A stretch of DNA of 7,326 bases from JABFRZ01 sp031413955 (GCA_031413955.1 JANOGB010000412.1:1-7326), one strand, 5' to 3'; positions 1 through 6,361 are shown, numbered from the stretch's first letter. Numbers and translations: made by a program. The notes: generated from the letters alone by a model not told the origin.

Positions 1-576
1 CAGCCGGATGATGTCGTCGAACGCATCGAGCCTGGTCTTCCAGGCCCTGAGCCTCGACTGCAGATCCTCGAGGTCGAGGTAGTTGTGCAGCGCGGTCTGG
101 AAGTCGTGTGAGGCCATCAATTCCAGCAGGTAGTAGGTTTCGGGCGCGTCGGGCAGGTTGCGCAGGCGGACGACCCAGGTCTCGTCCTGCCGGCTCTCCT
201 CGCGGTTCAGCGCATCGAGAAAGCGCCCTTCCCGGATGCTAGCGATCGATGCGTCCACTCTTTCGATCTGGTTGCTGAACAGCTCGAGCGCGCGCCCGTA
301 CATGAGTGCGGCGCGGCCGGGCAGGTTCAGGCTGGCGTACGCGTGCGGCATGGCAAGCATGGCTTCCTGGACCGCGGCATCCGTCGGCTCACGATCCACC
401 AGGATGTTCCACGGAACGAGCGCACGGTCATACTGCTCGGCCGAGGCCTCGGCCCAGCCTGCCCGCAGGAGAGCCTGGTTCGAGAACGGTCCTTCGAGGC
501 GGACGCGGTCCAGTGACTGTTTCGCCCGCTCAGTGTTGGCCGACTCGAACAGGATGGTGCCGAGCACCAGGTTGGA
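1..576 (-). pseudogene. Continuation of the TPR protein beyond the TAG, cut by the window edge
   Basis: Reading on in the same frame from codon 574-576 gives 192 uninterrupted codons to position 1. They begin SNLVLGTILFESANTERAKQ and end near the edge with LRAWKTRLDAFDDIIRL. The segment has further TPR-like helices (SNQALLRAGWAEASAEQYDRALVPW would be one pair; AYASLNLPGRAALMYGRALELF another), then a motif PDAPETYYLLELMASHDFQ. No other stop or frame change occurs, which argues that this was, or still is, one protein with the 222-residue upstream part. No ATG with a convincing ribosome-binding site follows the TAG, so separate expression of this part is not supported. The stop of the full protein lies outside the window. 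It is called a pseudogene only because of the TAG; a base-call error at 579 would restore a normal gene. Confidence 0.65.
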
Positions 577-1245
577 CTAGTCGCGGATCGCCAGACCGGC
601 GCTGTCGCCGGCCTCCAGCCGCCCGGCCTTGTCCAGGTGCTCGATCGCTTTCTGTGGTAGACCGTCCTGGAACAGCGCGATGCCGAGGTTGTAGGCGGCA
701 AATCCGGCCAGGCTCGCATCGCTCCGCAGCTGCGTGAGCACCTGGACGGCCTCGCTCGGCCGGCCTGTCGCCATGAAGATGTTCGCCCGCAGCAGCTCGA
801 CGTCGCCCCTTATCTTCTCGGGCACCGCACCCTCGATCCGCGCCAGGGCCTGCTGCGCATCGTCGAGCTGGTCCTTCTGGAAGTGGATGCGGGCGAGCCT
901 GAAAGCGGCCTCGTTTCGTACGGATGCGTCGACGGCGCCTTCGAGCACCGCCTTGATGGCGCGCCCCGCGCGCTGGTGCATGCGGTAGTTGAGCTCGAAG
1001 TCGCCGACCGAGAATTCGGCGTCGTTGATGTGATAGTGAAGCGTATCGAGTCCGGGCTCGTCCAGACCGCGGTACTGGGCGAGCTCGGTGTCGAGCCGCT
1101 GGAGCGCATCGAAATACTGGCCCTGGTAGGCGTGATAGAGCACTTCGCCGAAATAGAGGTCCCTCAAGTCAGCGCCCACGGCCGGACGGCCCGCAAGTCC
1201 CAGGACCAGGCCGAGTCCGAGCAGGTAGCGTGGCGCTCGTATCAT
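577..1245 (-). CDS. Secreted TPR-repeat protein, N-terminal part ended by an in-frame TAG
   Basis: This encodes 222 residues before an amber codon at 577-579. Residues 1-25 look like a Sec signal peptide: basic MIRAPR, a Leu/Gly-rich core, then cleavage after AVGA. The mature part is all helix-like with tetratricopeptide-type pairs at about residues 32-60, 112-140, 147-175 and 181-213 (for example AAYNLGIALFQDGLPQKAIE). TPR arrays bind other proteins, so a periplasmic scaffold role is likely, but no partner is identifiable. The ATG lies 3 nt after the stop of the upstream gene, so the two form an operon and are probably translationally coupled. The same frame stays open for 192 more codons after the TAG, with matching TPR-like composition, so the natural protein is much longer. 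Similar proteins, from memory, read D-K-A/S-N at this point, so AAG (Lys) to TAG is a single-base change. It could be a pseudogene, a sequencing error or readthrough. Confidence 0.8.
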   Translation of the reverse strand: MIRAPRYLLGLGLVLGLAGRPAVGADLRDLYFGEVLYHAYQGQYFDALQRLDTELAQYRGLDEPGLDTLHYHINDAEFSVGDFELNYRMHQRAGRAIKAVLEGAVDASVRNEAAFRLARIHFQKDQLDDAQQALARIEGAVPEKIRGDVELLRANIFMATGRPSEAVQVLTQLRSDASLAGFAAYNLGIALFQDGLPQKAIEHLDKAGRLEAGDSAGLAIRD

Positions 1246-1248
1246 CGA

Positions 1249-1791
1249 TTACCATTCCCTGAGCGCGATCGGAGCGTTGCCGGAATTCGGTCCGGCCAGC
1301 GTCAGTCCCACCAGCTTTGGCTTCACTTCCTTGCGGAAGCTAAAGTGTTCTGTGCGGCTGAAGTCCGCGCCGCCCCCGAGCTTGCCGTCGACCAGCACCT
1401 CGAGCTTGTGATCCCCGGTCGCCACGTTGCCGACGTAGACCCGTTGCACGCCGCCCTTGCGCAGGGCCTCGAGCTCTTTGAAGCTGTAGATGTAGTGCGC
1501 AACGAGCTGGCCGTCGATCTGGAGCCGCACGGCGTCGAGGCGGATCGGGTCGCCCTTGGCCAGCGCGACGAAGATCGCGACCTGTGTCCCTGACGGGTAC
1601 AGCAGTTTCTCCTCCAGCCGGCTCAGCTCCGCCGCAATGCGGAGGACGTCTGATTTGATCTCCTGGACCTGTTCGTCGAGGCCCCTCATCTGCTGTTGGT
1701 CGTTTTGCTGCGCCGAGCCGGGGGCACTGCCCAGGCAGAGCAGGAGGGCAAAGATGGCGAGGGTGTTCGTGATCCAGTTGCGTCGGGCCAT
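1249..1791 (-). CDS. Secreted coiled-coil protein of unknown function
   Basis: The protein has 180 residues. The ATG at 1791 is chosen over the 65-codon-longer in-frame start at 1986 because AGGGAGGA sits about 6 nt upstream and because a signal peptide then begins the protein: MARRNW, a hydrophobic run IFALLLCLG, and cleavage near SAPGSA|QQ (after residue 27). Residues about 33-65 form a charged heptad-like helix (LDEQVQEIKSDVLRIAAELSRLEEKL), probably a coiled coil. The remainder (70-180) is beta-rich with alternating patterns such as LDAVRLQIDGQLVAHYIY and HKLEVLVDGKL, suggesting an immunoglobulin-like or small sandwich domain. I recognise the pairing with the downstream TPR gene but no established function. 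From memory, relatives are sometimes labelled as AraC regulators; no AraC helix-turn-helix is visible here, and the signal peptide argues against a DNA-binding role. It is the first gene of the operon; the TPR gene starts 3 nt after its TAA. Confidence 0.82.
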   Translation of the reverse strand: MARRNWITNTLAIFALLLCLGSAPGSAQQNDQQQMRGLDEQVQEIKSDVLRIAAELSRLEEKLLYPSGTQVAIFVALAKGDPIRLDAVRLQIDGQLVAHYIYSFKELEALRKGGVQRVYVGNVATGDHKLEVLVDGKLGGGADFSRTEHFSFRKEVKPKLVGLTLAGPNSGNAPIALREW

Positions 1792-1913
1792 GGCGTTCCT
1801 CCCTAATGAATGTCGCCGTCGGGTCGCCCGCCAGAGCGCCCGACATCGAACCCTCCCCGAAAAACTTAGGGTCGAACGCGTTGCCCAATCAAGCCGATCA
1901 CCAAGTCGTGTTT
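1792..1913 (-). promoter_or_regulatory. Upstream region of the coiled-coil/TPR operon with Shine-Dalgarno site
   Basis: The only firm signal is the purine-rich AGGGAGGA about 6 nt before the ATG at 1791. A TTGATT lies on the minus strand near 1890, but no good -10 hexamer follows at the right distance, so I do not place a promoter. The region is slightly more AT-rich than its surroundings. Confidence 0.35.
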
Positions 1914-2155
1914 TCACTGACTCTGCTCGGTCGATCGGGCTTTGCCGCCCCCAGCGGCACCCGAGAACGTGCAATCGCCCTGCCAAGAACAGAACCGGTC
2001 ACAGGAGCCTTCCGGCGGCCCACAGATGGAGAAACCGGGTGTTCCCGGTGACAGTTCGGTCATCGCGGCCCCCAATTCCGTAAGCGTCGCGTCAGTTCGT
2101 CGGCACGACATGTCCCGCCGAATGACGCCCGCCGCGAGAATGCTCGCGATCAAGC
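1914..2155 (-). pseudogene. Possible 3' remnant of a small Cys-containing ORF cut by IS66
   Basis: An open frame runs from the left end of the IS66 element (2155) to a TGA at 1914-1916. Its nominal start (GTG at 2174) lies inside the insertion sequence, so any real start has been displaced. The sequence begins LIASILAAGVIRRD, which resembles a short amphipathic helix common in small hypothetical proteins. It later contains ICGPPEGSCDRFCSWQGDC, four cysteines spaced C-x6-C-x3-C-x5-C. An internal ATG (MTELSPGTPGF) could start a 49-residue peptide. I do not recognise a family, codon use is only moderately like the neighbours, and a plus-strand frame is also open here. This may therefore be non-coding spacer. 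Confidence 0.3.
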
Positions 2156-2181
2156 GTAAGTCCTCGCCGAGCACCGTGTCG
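2156..2181. repeat. IS66 left terminal inverted repeat (tnpC-side end)
   Basis: The plus strand begins GTAAGTCCTCGCCG. It aligns with the reverse complement of 4565-4590 at 18 of 26 positions: GTAA, then CCTCGCC, then CCGT are shared blocks. It lies 82 bp beyond the tnpC stop codon. Confidence 0.7.
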
Positions 2182-2237
2182 GGATTTTGGCCCGTCCCGG
2201 CCGAGCTCGCGAGGCAGGGGTTGGATTGGGGGGAAGG

Positions 2238-3746
2238 TCAGCGTGCGAGGTCGCGGGGCAGCGTGACGGCCTTGGGGTCGGCGAGGGCAGCCCGCGTGGC
2301 GGTGAGCAGGTACAGCTTCGGCTCCACGCCGGCCAGCTTGGCGGACTCGAGCAGGCTGTAGAACAGCGCCGCCACCTCGGTGCCGCGCCGCGACCGGGAG
2401 CCGTAATGATTCTTCCGCCCGAGGACGACACCGCGCAGACCGCGTTCGGTCTGGTTGTTGTCGAGCGGCACCCGGGGGTCGTCCAGGAACAGCGTCAGCC
2501 CCTTCCACAGGCCCAGCATGTAAGCGATCGCCTTCCCGAGGCCGCTCTCCGGCAAGGGTCTCTGGGCCATCGCCCAGTCCCGGATCGCCCTGACGATCGG
2601 ACGGGAGCGCTCCTCGCGCAAGCGCCGCCGCAGGGCCAGGGTCTCCGTCCGTCCGGGCGGGTCCGTCGCCGACGGGCTCGGAACTTCCCGCTCGACGGCG
2701 TAGAGCTGACCGATGAGGTCCAACACCTCCCGACAGGGATCGGGGAAGTGCGGCTCCGCCTCGATGAACTTCCTTCTCACGTGCGCCCAGCAGTGCGCCA
2801 GAGTGAACGACGGGCCGGCCCGGCTCAGGGCCTGATAGGCTCCGTACCCGTCGGCCAGGACGATCCCCCGATAGCCGTTCAAGACCTGGCGCGCCGCCTC
2901 CTGGGAGCGGCTCTCGAGCACCTTGTAGACCACCGCGTCCTCCCGGGTCACGCTCCACACCCACCAGCGCTTCGAGTCCTTCTTCTGCATCAGCCGCCAC
3001 CAGGTCTCGTCGGCGCCGACCACGTCGGCCTCCAGGACGTGCCGGGAGATCGTCTCGTAGGTGGGCTGCAGCACCTCGGCCAGGACATCGAGCTGGTCCC
3101 ACAGGGTCTGGGAGTCGATCTGCAGTCCCTCCCGCCGCATGATGCGCGCCTGGCGCTCCAGCGGCAGATGGTCGAGGTACTTGCACACCGCCACCTCGAC
3201 CGCGAAGGCGGGAGAGTAGCGGGACGCCGGCTGGAGCTTCAGAGGCCCGGGGGCGGTGTCGACGCAGCCGTTGCAGGCGCAGCGGTACTTCTTGCGCTGG
3301 TGCTTCAGGATCACGAAGCGGCGCTCGACGACCGTGACCTCCTCGCTGTCCTCGGTCTGGCCGGCCATCTCGACCAGCTGTCCGCCGCACCGCGGGCAGA
3401 CGTGGTCGGCCTCATCGAGCTCGTGGATCACATCGAGGATGGGAAGCGACGGCTGGACCCGGGGGCCATGACCGCGGCGCGGGGCGGGGTGTGGAGCCGC
3501 TGCGTCAGCGCCGGGGCGTGGGCGCTTCTCGGACGTCTCTCCGAAGATCACCTGCTCGCGCTGCGCCAGGATTTGCTTGAGGGCCTCGATCTCGCGCTGG
3601 ATCTGGCTGGCGTCCTGGCCCTTGAGGCGGGCGTTCTCATCGAGGAGGGTGCGCAGCCGCTCCCTGAGATGATGCACCTCGCGATCGAGCAGCACCGCCA
3701 CCTGACGCAGCGTGTCGACGTCTTTGATCTGCTCGATGCGCATCAT
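2238..3746 (-). CDS. tnpC: IS66 family DDE transposase TnpC
   Basis: This 502-residue protein is the catalytic transposase of the IS66 element; it would cut and join the element's ends. Domain order is typical. Residues about 10-65 form a leucine-zipper-like coiled coil. A zinc-finger region follows with CPRC (117-120) and CACNGC (156-161). The DDE catalytic domain has D246 in GADETWW, D299 in LADGYGAY and E434 in DNNQTERGLR. The C-terminal IS66 tail contains GTEVAALFYSLLESAKLAGV. Length is normal for the family (about 500), and all three catalytic residues are present, so the enzyme should be functional. It starts 12 nt after the tnpB stop. Two ATGs in tandem (3746 and 3743) make the exact start uncertain by one codon, and no strong ribosome-binding site is visible, so coupling to tnpB is likely. 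Confidence 0.95.
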   Translation of the reverse strand: MMRIEQIKDVDTLRQVAVLLDREVHHLRERLRTLLDENARLKGQDASQIQREIEALKQILAQREQVIFGETSEKRPRPGADAAAPHPAPRRGHGPRVQPSLPILDVIHELDEADHVCPRCGGQLVEMAGQTEDSEEVTVVERRFVILKHQRKKYRCACNGCVDTAPGPLKLQPASRYSPAFAVEVAVCKYLDHLPLERQARIMRREGLQIDSQTLWDQLDVLAEVLQPTYETISRHVLEADVVGADETWWRLMQKKDSKRWWVWSVTREDAVVYKVLESRSQEAARQVLNGYRGIVLADGYGAYQALSRAGPSFTLAHCWAHVRRKFIEAEPHFPDPCREVLDLIGQLYAVEREVPSPSATDPPGRTETLALRRRLREERSRPIVRAIRDWAMAQRPLPESGLGKAIAYMLGLWKGLTLFLDDPRVPLDNNQTERGLRGVVLGRKNHYGSRSRRGTEVAALFYSLLESAKLAGVEPKLYLLTATRAALADPKAVTLPRDLAR

Positions 3747-3758
3747 GGGCGCAGTAGA

Positions 3759-4148
3759 TCATGGAGCGATCTCCGGGTCAAGAGTTTTTCGCGCAAACCG
3801 ATCGAAAATCGGCGGGCTCAACGCCACTCGCCCGACGAGCGCGCTGCCTTCAAGGAACAAATGCAGTTCGCTCAGGGTGAGCTTCAGCGTCGGCCGGCCG
3901 GCATCGCGCCACAGACATGCGAAGCACCCCTGCTCCAGGCGCTTGGCATAGATGCACAGCCCGGTGCCGTCCCACAGCAGCACCTTGGCCCTCTTCCGCG
4001 TGCGGTTGACGAAGACGAACAGGTCCCCGGAGAGCGGGTCCCGCCGGAGCCCCTGGGTGACCAGGGCGCTCAGGCCATCGAACCCCTTGCGCAGATCGAC
4101 GGGGCCACCAAAGGCGTAGACGGCGACCTGGCGGGTGCTGCCGATCAC
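3759..4148 (-). CDS. tnpB: IS66 family accessory protein TnpB (Orf2)
   Basis: The 129-residue protein matches the IS66 Orf2/TnpB family, needed for transposition although its biochemical role is not well defined. Family hallmarks are GGPVDLRKGFDGL (residues 14-26), LFVFVNRTRKRAKVLLWDGTG (about 43-63) and KRLEQG just after. Family members are usually about 115 residues, so this one carries a short C-terminal extension. The start is GTG at 4148, whose GTGA overlaps the tnpA stop codon by 4 nt, a standard coupling arrangement in these elements. The stop lies 12 nt before tnpC. Confidence 0.93.
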   Translation of the reverse strand: MIGSTRQVAVYAFGGPVDLRKGFDGLSALVTQGLRRDPLSGDLFVFVNRTRKRAKVLLWDGTGLCIYAKRLEQGCFACLWRDAGRPTLKLTLSELHLFLEGSALVGRVALSPPIFDRFARKTLDPEIAP

Positions 4149-4507
4149 CGCAGGCCGCGGAGCAGCGTCACCAGACCCGCGACATCCAGACCCTCGACCC
4201 GGAAGCCCTGCGGGGTCACCAGCACCGGTGGGCCGCTGATCGGCATCGTGCGCAGCGGCACGGTCTCGAGGGCGACCCGACGCAGGCGCGGCCTCGTCCT
4301 CGGCTCCTGGAGCCAGAGCCGGAGCGCGCGCGAACGCAGGCCCAGCTCGCGGGCGGTCGTGGCCACCGACGCGCCGGCCTCCCGGCGGCGATGTGCGAAT
4401 GCGAGGGCGCGTCGGCGCAGGGATGGTGTGTACCGAATAGCAGTTCCGGTTCGATCTCCAAGGTGTCGTGCCGAATCCTGCCGAAATCGGCGGGCTTCAA
4501 TGTCCAT
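4145..4507 (-). CDS. tnpA: IS66 family accessory protein TnpA with helix-turn-helix
   Basis: This 120-residue protein occupies the first position of the IS66 operon. Residues about 26-68 form a helix-turn-helix of the transposase OrfA type, with RYTPSLRRRALAFAHRRREA followed by SVATTARELGLRSRALRLWL. This suggests it binds DNA, probably at the element's ends. The C-terminal half is Pro/Val-rich and ends LDVAGLVTLLRGLR, typical of IS66 TnpA. The ATG at 4507 is supported by AGGAGG 8 nt upstream. The 3' end overlaps the GTG start of tnpB by 4 nt. Sequence similarity in this family is low apart from the HTH and the tail, so the assignment rests largely on position and these two motifs. Confidence 0.88.
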   Translation of the reverse strand: MDIEARRFRQDSARHLGDRTGTAIRYTPSLRRRALAFAHRRREAGASVATTARELGLRSRALRLWLQEPRTRPRLRRVALETVPLRTMPISGPPVLVTPQGFRVEGLDVAGLVTLLRGLR

Positions 4508-4564
4508 CGTCTGCGCCTCCTGATTAGTGGCGGCGCCACGATGCCTCAGGTGGTGGGCTCAGAG

Positions 4565-4590
4565 CCAGACGGGGACGGGCGAGGTGTTAC
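4565..4590. repeat. IS66 right terminal inverted repeat (tnpA-side end)
   Basis: The minus strand begins GTAACACCTCGCCCG at 4590, matching the left end in the GTAA tip, CCTCGCC and CCGT blocks. The TAA of this tip ends the reading frame of the truncated DUF4143 gene. Confidence 0.7.
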
Positions 4591-4961
4591 ACACCACCGG
4601 CAAAGCGCTTGCCCGCTGCTTCCCGGAGCCTGCGCAGGCCGCGAAAGTCCGCGGCTGTCACCGTGGCCGCCGCCTTGGCCTCCACGCCGGCCAGTGCACG
4701 GGCGCCACGTTCCATGACGATGTCCACCTCCGAGCCGTCCTTGTCGCGGAAATGAAAGAATGCCAACGGATCTTCGTACCAGCTCGCCTGTCGCCGCAGC
4801 TCTTGGAATACAAATGTTTCGAGAAGCTGGCCCAGGAGGGGTCGATCGGCCGCGGGCCCCGCGGGGTCTATCCCCAGGAGCGCGCAGGCGAGCCCGGTAT
4901 CGCCGACGTGAAGCTTGGGTGTCTTGACGAGAGGGGGGCAGCGTCTCCTGCGTTCCGTCAT
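4587..4961 (-). pseudogene. C-terminal remnant of a DUF4143 AAA ATPase, PD-(D/E)XK-like domain
   Basis: The 124-residue ORF matches only the C-terminal part of DUF4143-type ATP-binding proteins (COG1373-like, usually about 380-400 residues). VKTPKLHVGDTGLACALLGID (12-32) is the family's central motif. The nuclease-like core follows: E49 in LLETFVFQEL, FFHFRDKDGSEVDIVMER with D80, and GVEAKAA with E94 and K96. That is the PD-(D/E)XK pattern. The AAA domain is absent. The 3' end is also cut: after GKRFAGG the last codon and the TAA stop are made by the GTAA tip of the IS66 element, removing roughly the last 25 residues. The ATG overlaps the AlbA_2 stop as ATGA (4958-4961), so it could still be translated by coupling. 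I read it as a decayed gene end. A functional stand-alone domain is possible but unproven. Confidence 0.75.
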
Positions 4962-6310
4962 TGAGCTCGGTAATAGCGCCGCTTCGGGTCCTGCGGTCCC
5001 GTGCCGACCTCGCGCACGAGCCCGCCCGCGACGAGGTGGGCAAGCCGCGTGCGCGTGGCGCGCGGGGTCAGTCCGATCGCCCTCGCGATCTGGCTCGTGA
5101 GCAGCCCCTTGCCACCCGCCAGGGCGTCCACGATGGCCTGGTCAGTCTCGTCCAGCGCTGGCGGGCCGACGCGCTCGGTGAAAAGGGTCACCCGGAAACG
5201 CGTGCCAATCTCCTCGAAGACCGGGGGGCCGAGCCCCACTTCGCGGCAGGCGCCGGTCATGCGCTGGACGCCGCTTCCCCACTGCTCGATCAGCCCGAGC
5301 GCATGGAACACCCGCCCGATGACGCGGTTGCGAAGCTTCGAGACGCCGCGCGGGAGGTCCTCGATGGTGAGGCCGAAGGGCAGCAACCCGGGGTTCTCGA
5401 CCTCCAGACGGTCGTCGAAGATCGCGATGCGAAGCGGGGCGCCGCGCTGTGCATAATCGGCGTGCGCGACCGCGTTGATGACAGCCTCGCGCACGGCCAC
5501 GGGCGGCAGACTCCATTGCTCCCGGCGGCGCACGGCGCCGATCTCGGCCCCGTGGAGCCCGTGCTTCTGCACGAAGGCGATCGCCTCCTCGATGGCGCGC
5601 ACCGGATGGGACCGGATCTCGGTGCGGTCGAGGATGCGGCTCCTGTCGGTGCCCCGGAACCGTCCGGCCTGGATCCAGGCGTCGGGGAAGTGGCGCTCGC
5701 GGTCCCGGCCAAAGAGGAGGACCCCGCCGACGGTGGGCACCTTGTGTCCATGGTAGTCCGTCACGAGGCGGAGACTCTCGAGATCGCGGCGGCCGATCCT
5801 GCGTACGGGCGCGAACGACTCGGAAGCGGCTCGGAAGTCCAGCACTTCCGAGTCGAGGTCCGGCATCGGCTGCTCGTCGAAGGTTTCGCCGCGCGCGAAG
5901 CGGCGAAGCTCCTCGATCAGCTCCCGGTCGGCTCGCCGGTTGGTGGAGCCCACGCGCACGTAGACGCCCCCGTCGGGTCCCTCGCGCTTGAGGTAGTGCG
6001 GCCGGTTCGCGCTCGGGTGTACCTGCACGGCCAGGACCTGCGTGCGCCGCCAGCGCAGGATCTCGATCTCCGGCAAGAGCCGAGGGGCGATGTGATCGCT
6101 GATCAGGTTGGCCATACGCTCCTCGAGATCGAGCGGTTCGCCGACGCCCCGAACGTGGCCGCTCTTGTCCTCGACGCCGACGAGGAGCGTTCCGCCGGCG
6201 GTATTCGCGAAGGCCACCATGGTCCTCAGCGCACCCTCCGGCGCAGACAGCTCGCGCTTGAACTCGAGGGTCTTGCCCTCTGGGCGCTTGAGCAGTTCCA
6301 GGAGGTCCAT
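4958..6310 (-). CDS. AlbA_2 (Schlafen-like) / HATPase / winged-helix protein
   Basis: This intact 450-residue protein has the layout of COG2865-type predicted regulators. Residues about 8-130 are the AlbA_2/Schlafen domain (EGKTLEFKREL, then VAFANTAGGTLLVGVED). Residues about 268-355 are an ATPase-like region of the RecG-C/HATPase_c_4 type: REAVINAVAHADY (274-286), FDDRLEVENPGLLP (298-311), then RNRVIGRVF and EQWGSGVQRM. Residues about 388-448 form a winged helix (LTSQIARAIGLTPRATRTRLAHL). Proteins of this kind are often called transcriptional regulators or ATP-binding proteins, and some occur in defence or mobile contexts; the substrate is unknown. The ATG at 6310 lacks a Shine-Dalgarno site, but a good promoter sits so close that the mRNA is almost leaderless. 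A 10-bp inverted repeat brackets that promoter, so autoregulation by the winged helix is plausible. The gene lies between the two ends of a broken DUF4143 gene. Confidence 0.88.
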   Translation of the reverse strand: MDLLELLKRPEGKTLEFKRELSAPEGALRTMVAFANTAGGTLLVGVEDKSGHVRGVGEPLDLEERMANLISDHIAPRLLPEIEILRWRRTQVLAVQVHPSANRPHYLKREGPDGGVYVRVGSTNRRADRELIEELRRFARGETFDEQPMPDLDSEVLDFRAASESFAPVRRIGRRDLESLRLVTDYHGHKVPTVGGVLLFGRDRERHFPDAWIQAGRFRGTDRSRILDRTEIRSHPVRAIEEAIAFVQKHGLHGAEIGAVRRREQWSLPPVAVREAVINAVAHADYAQRGAPLRIAIFDDRLEVENPGLLPFGLTIEDLPRGVSKLRNRVIGRVFHALGLIEQWGSGVQRMTGACREVGLGPPVFEEIGTRFRVTLFTERVGPPALDETDQAIVDALAGGKGLLTSQIARAIGLTPRATRTRLAHLVAGGLVREVGTGPQDPKRRYYRAQ

Positions 6311-6312
6311 CG

Positions 6313-6361
6313 TGCTCGGAAGTCTACTCAGAAGCTCCGGGCAGCGTCAAGCTTCCGAGCA
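6313..6361. repeat. Perfect 10-bp inverted repeat bracketing the AlbA_2 promoter (candidate operator)
   Basis: TGCTCGGAAG (6313-6322) and CTTCCGAGCA (6352-6361) are exact reverse complements separated by 29 bp. One arm covers the 3' end of the -10 and the expected transcription start. The other lies one base upstream of the -35. A nested pair GAAGCT (6331-6336) / AGCTTC (6350-6355) lies inside. The geometry suits a repressor binding both arms, but identity of the binder is inference. Confidence 0.55.
6321..6350 (-). promoter_or_regulatory. Sigma-70-type promoter of the AlbA_2 gene
   Basis: On the minus strand TTGACG (6350-6345) is followed after 18 nt by TAGACT (6326-6321). The -35 matches 5 of 6 and the -10 matches 4 of 6 consensus bases. 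Only 10 nt separate the -10 from the ATG at 6310, so transcription would start about 4 nt or less before the start codon. This agrees with the lack of a ribosome-binding site. Confidence 0.6.

Larger units (their letters stand above)
2156..4590 (-). mobile_element. IS66-family insertion sequence, about 2.4 kb, apparently complete
   Basis: The element carries the three genes expected of IS66: tnpA, tnpB and tnpC, all on the minus strand. Its length of 2435 bp fits the family. Both ends start with GTAA, the usual IS66 tip, and the terminal 26 bp match at 18 positions when one end is reversed. IS66 elements normally duplicate 8 bp of target. Here the flanks are GATCAAGC (2148-2155) and ACACCACC (4591-4598), which do not match. 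The right end lies inside a DUF4143 gene, while the left flank does not continue that gene. This suggests a deletion, inversion or recombination between IS copies after insertion. All three reading frames are intact, so the element may still be active. Confidence 0.85.

Noticed and set aside
577..579. TAG decoded as pyrrolysine or by a recoded genetic code
   Set aside because: Every other gene in the window gives no support for recoding, the M20 gene ends at TAG in the expected place, and no readthrough structure is obvious; mutation or error is simpler.
883..1593. Plus-strand 236-codon frame opposite the coiled-coil and TPR genes
   Set aside because: It spans the junction of two minus-strand genes that have signal peptides, TPR motifs and a good ribosome-binding site; no domain is visible on the plus strand.
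2080..2100. GTAAGCGTCGCG at 2080 as the IS66 left end
   Set aside because: It resembles the IS66 tip consensus, but it matches the right end at 4590 less well than the GTAAGTCCTCGCC at 2156, which shares the CCTCGCC and CCGT blocks. Its flank CCAATTCC also does not repeat at the right end.
2092..3390. Minus-strand 432-codon frame overlapping tnpC
   Set aside because: It lies in another frame over tnpC, is Arg/Gly/Pro-rich and runs out past the IS end; a shadow frame.
2187..4523. Long plus-strand open frame of 778 codons across the IS66 element
   Set aside because: It is antisense to tnpC, tnpB and tnpA, which have clear family motifs and catalytic residues; the open plus frame results from GC-rich codon bias.
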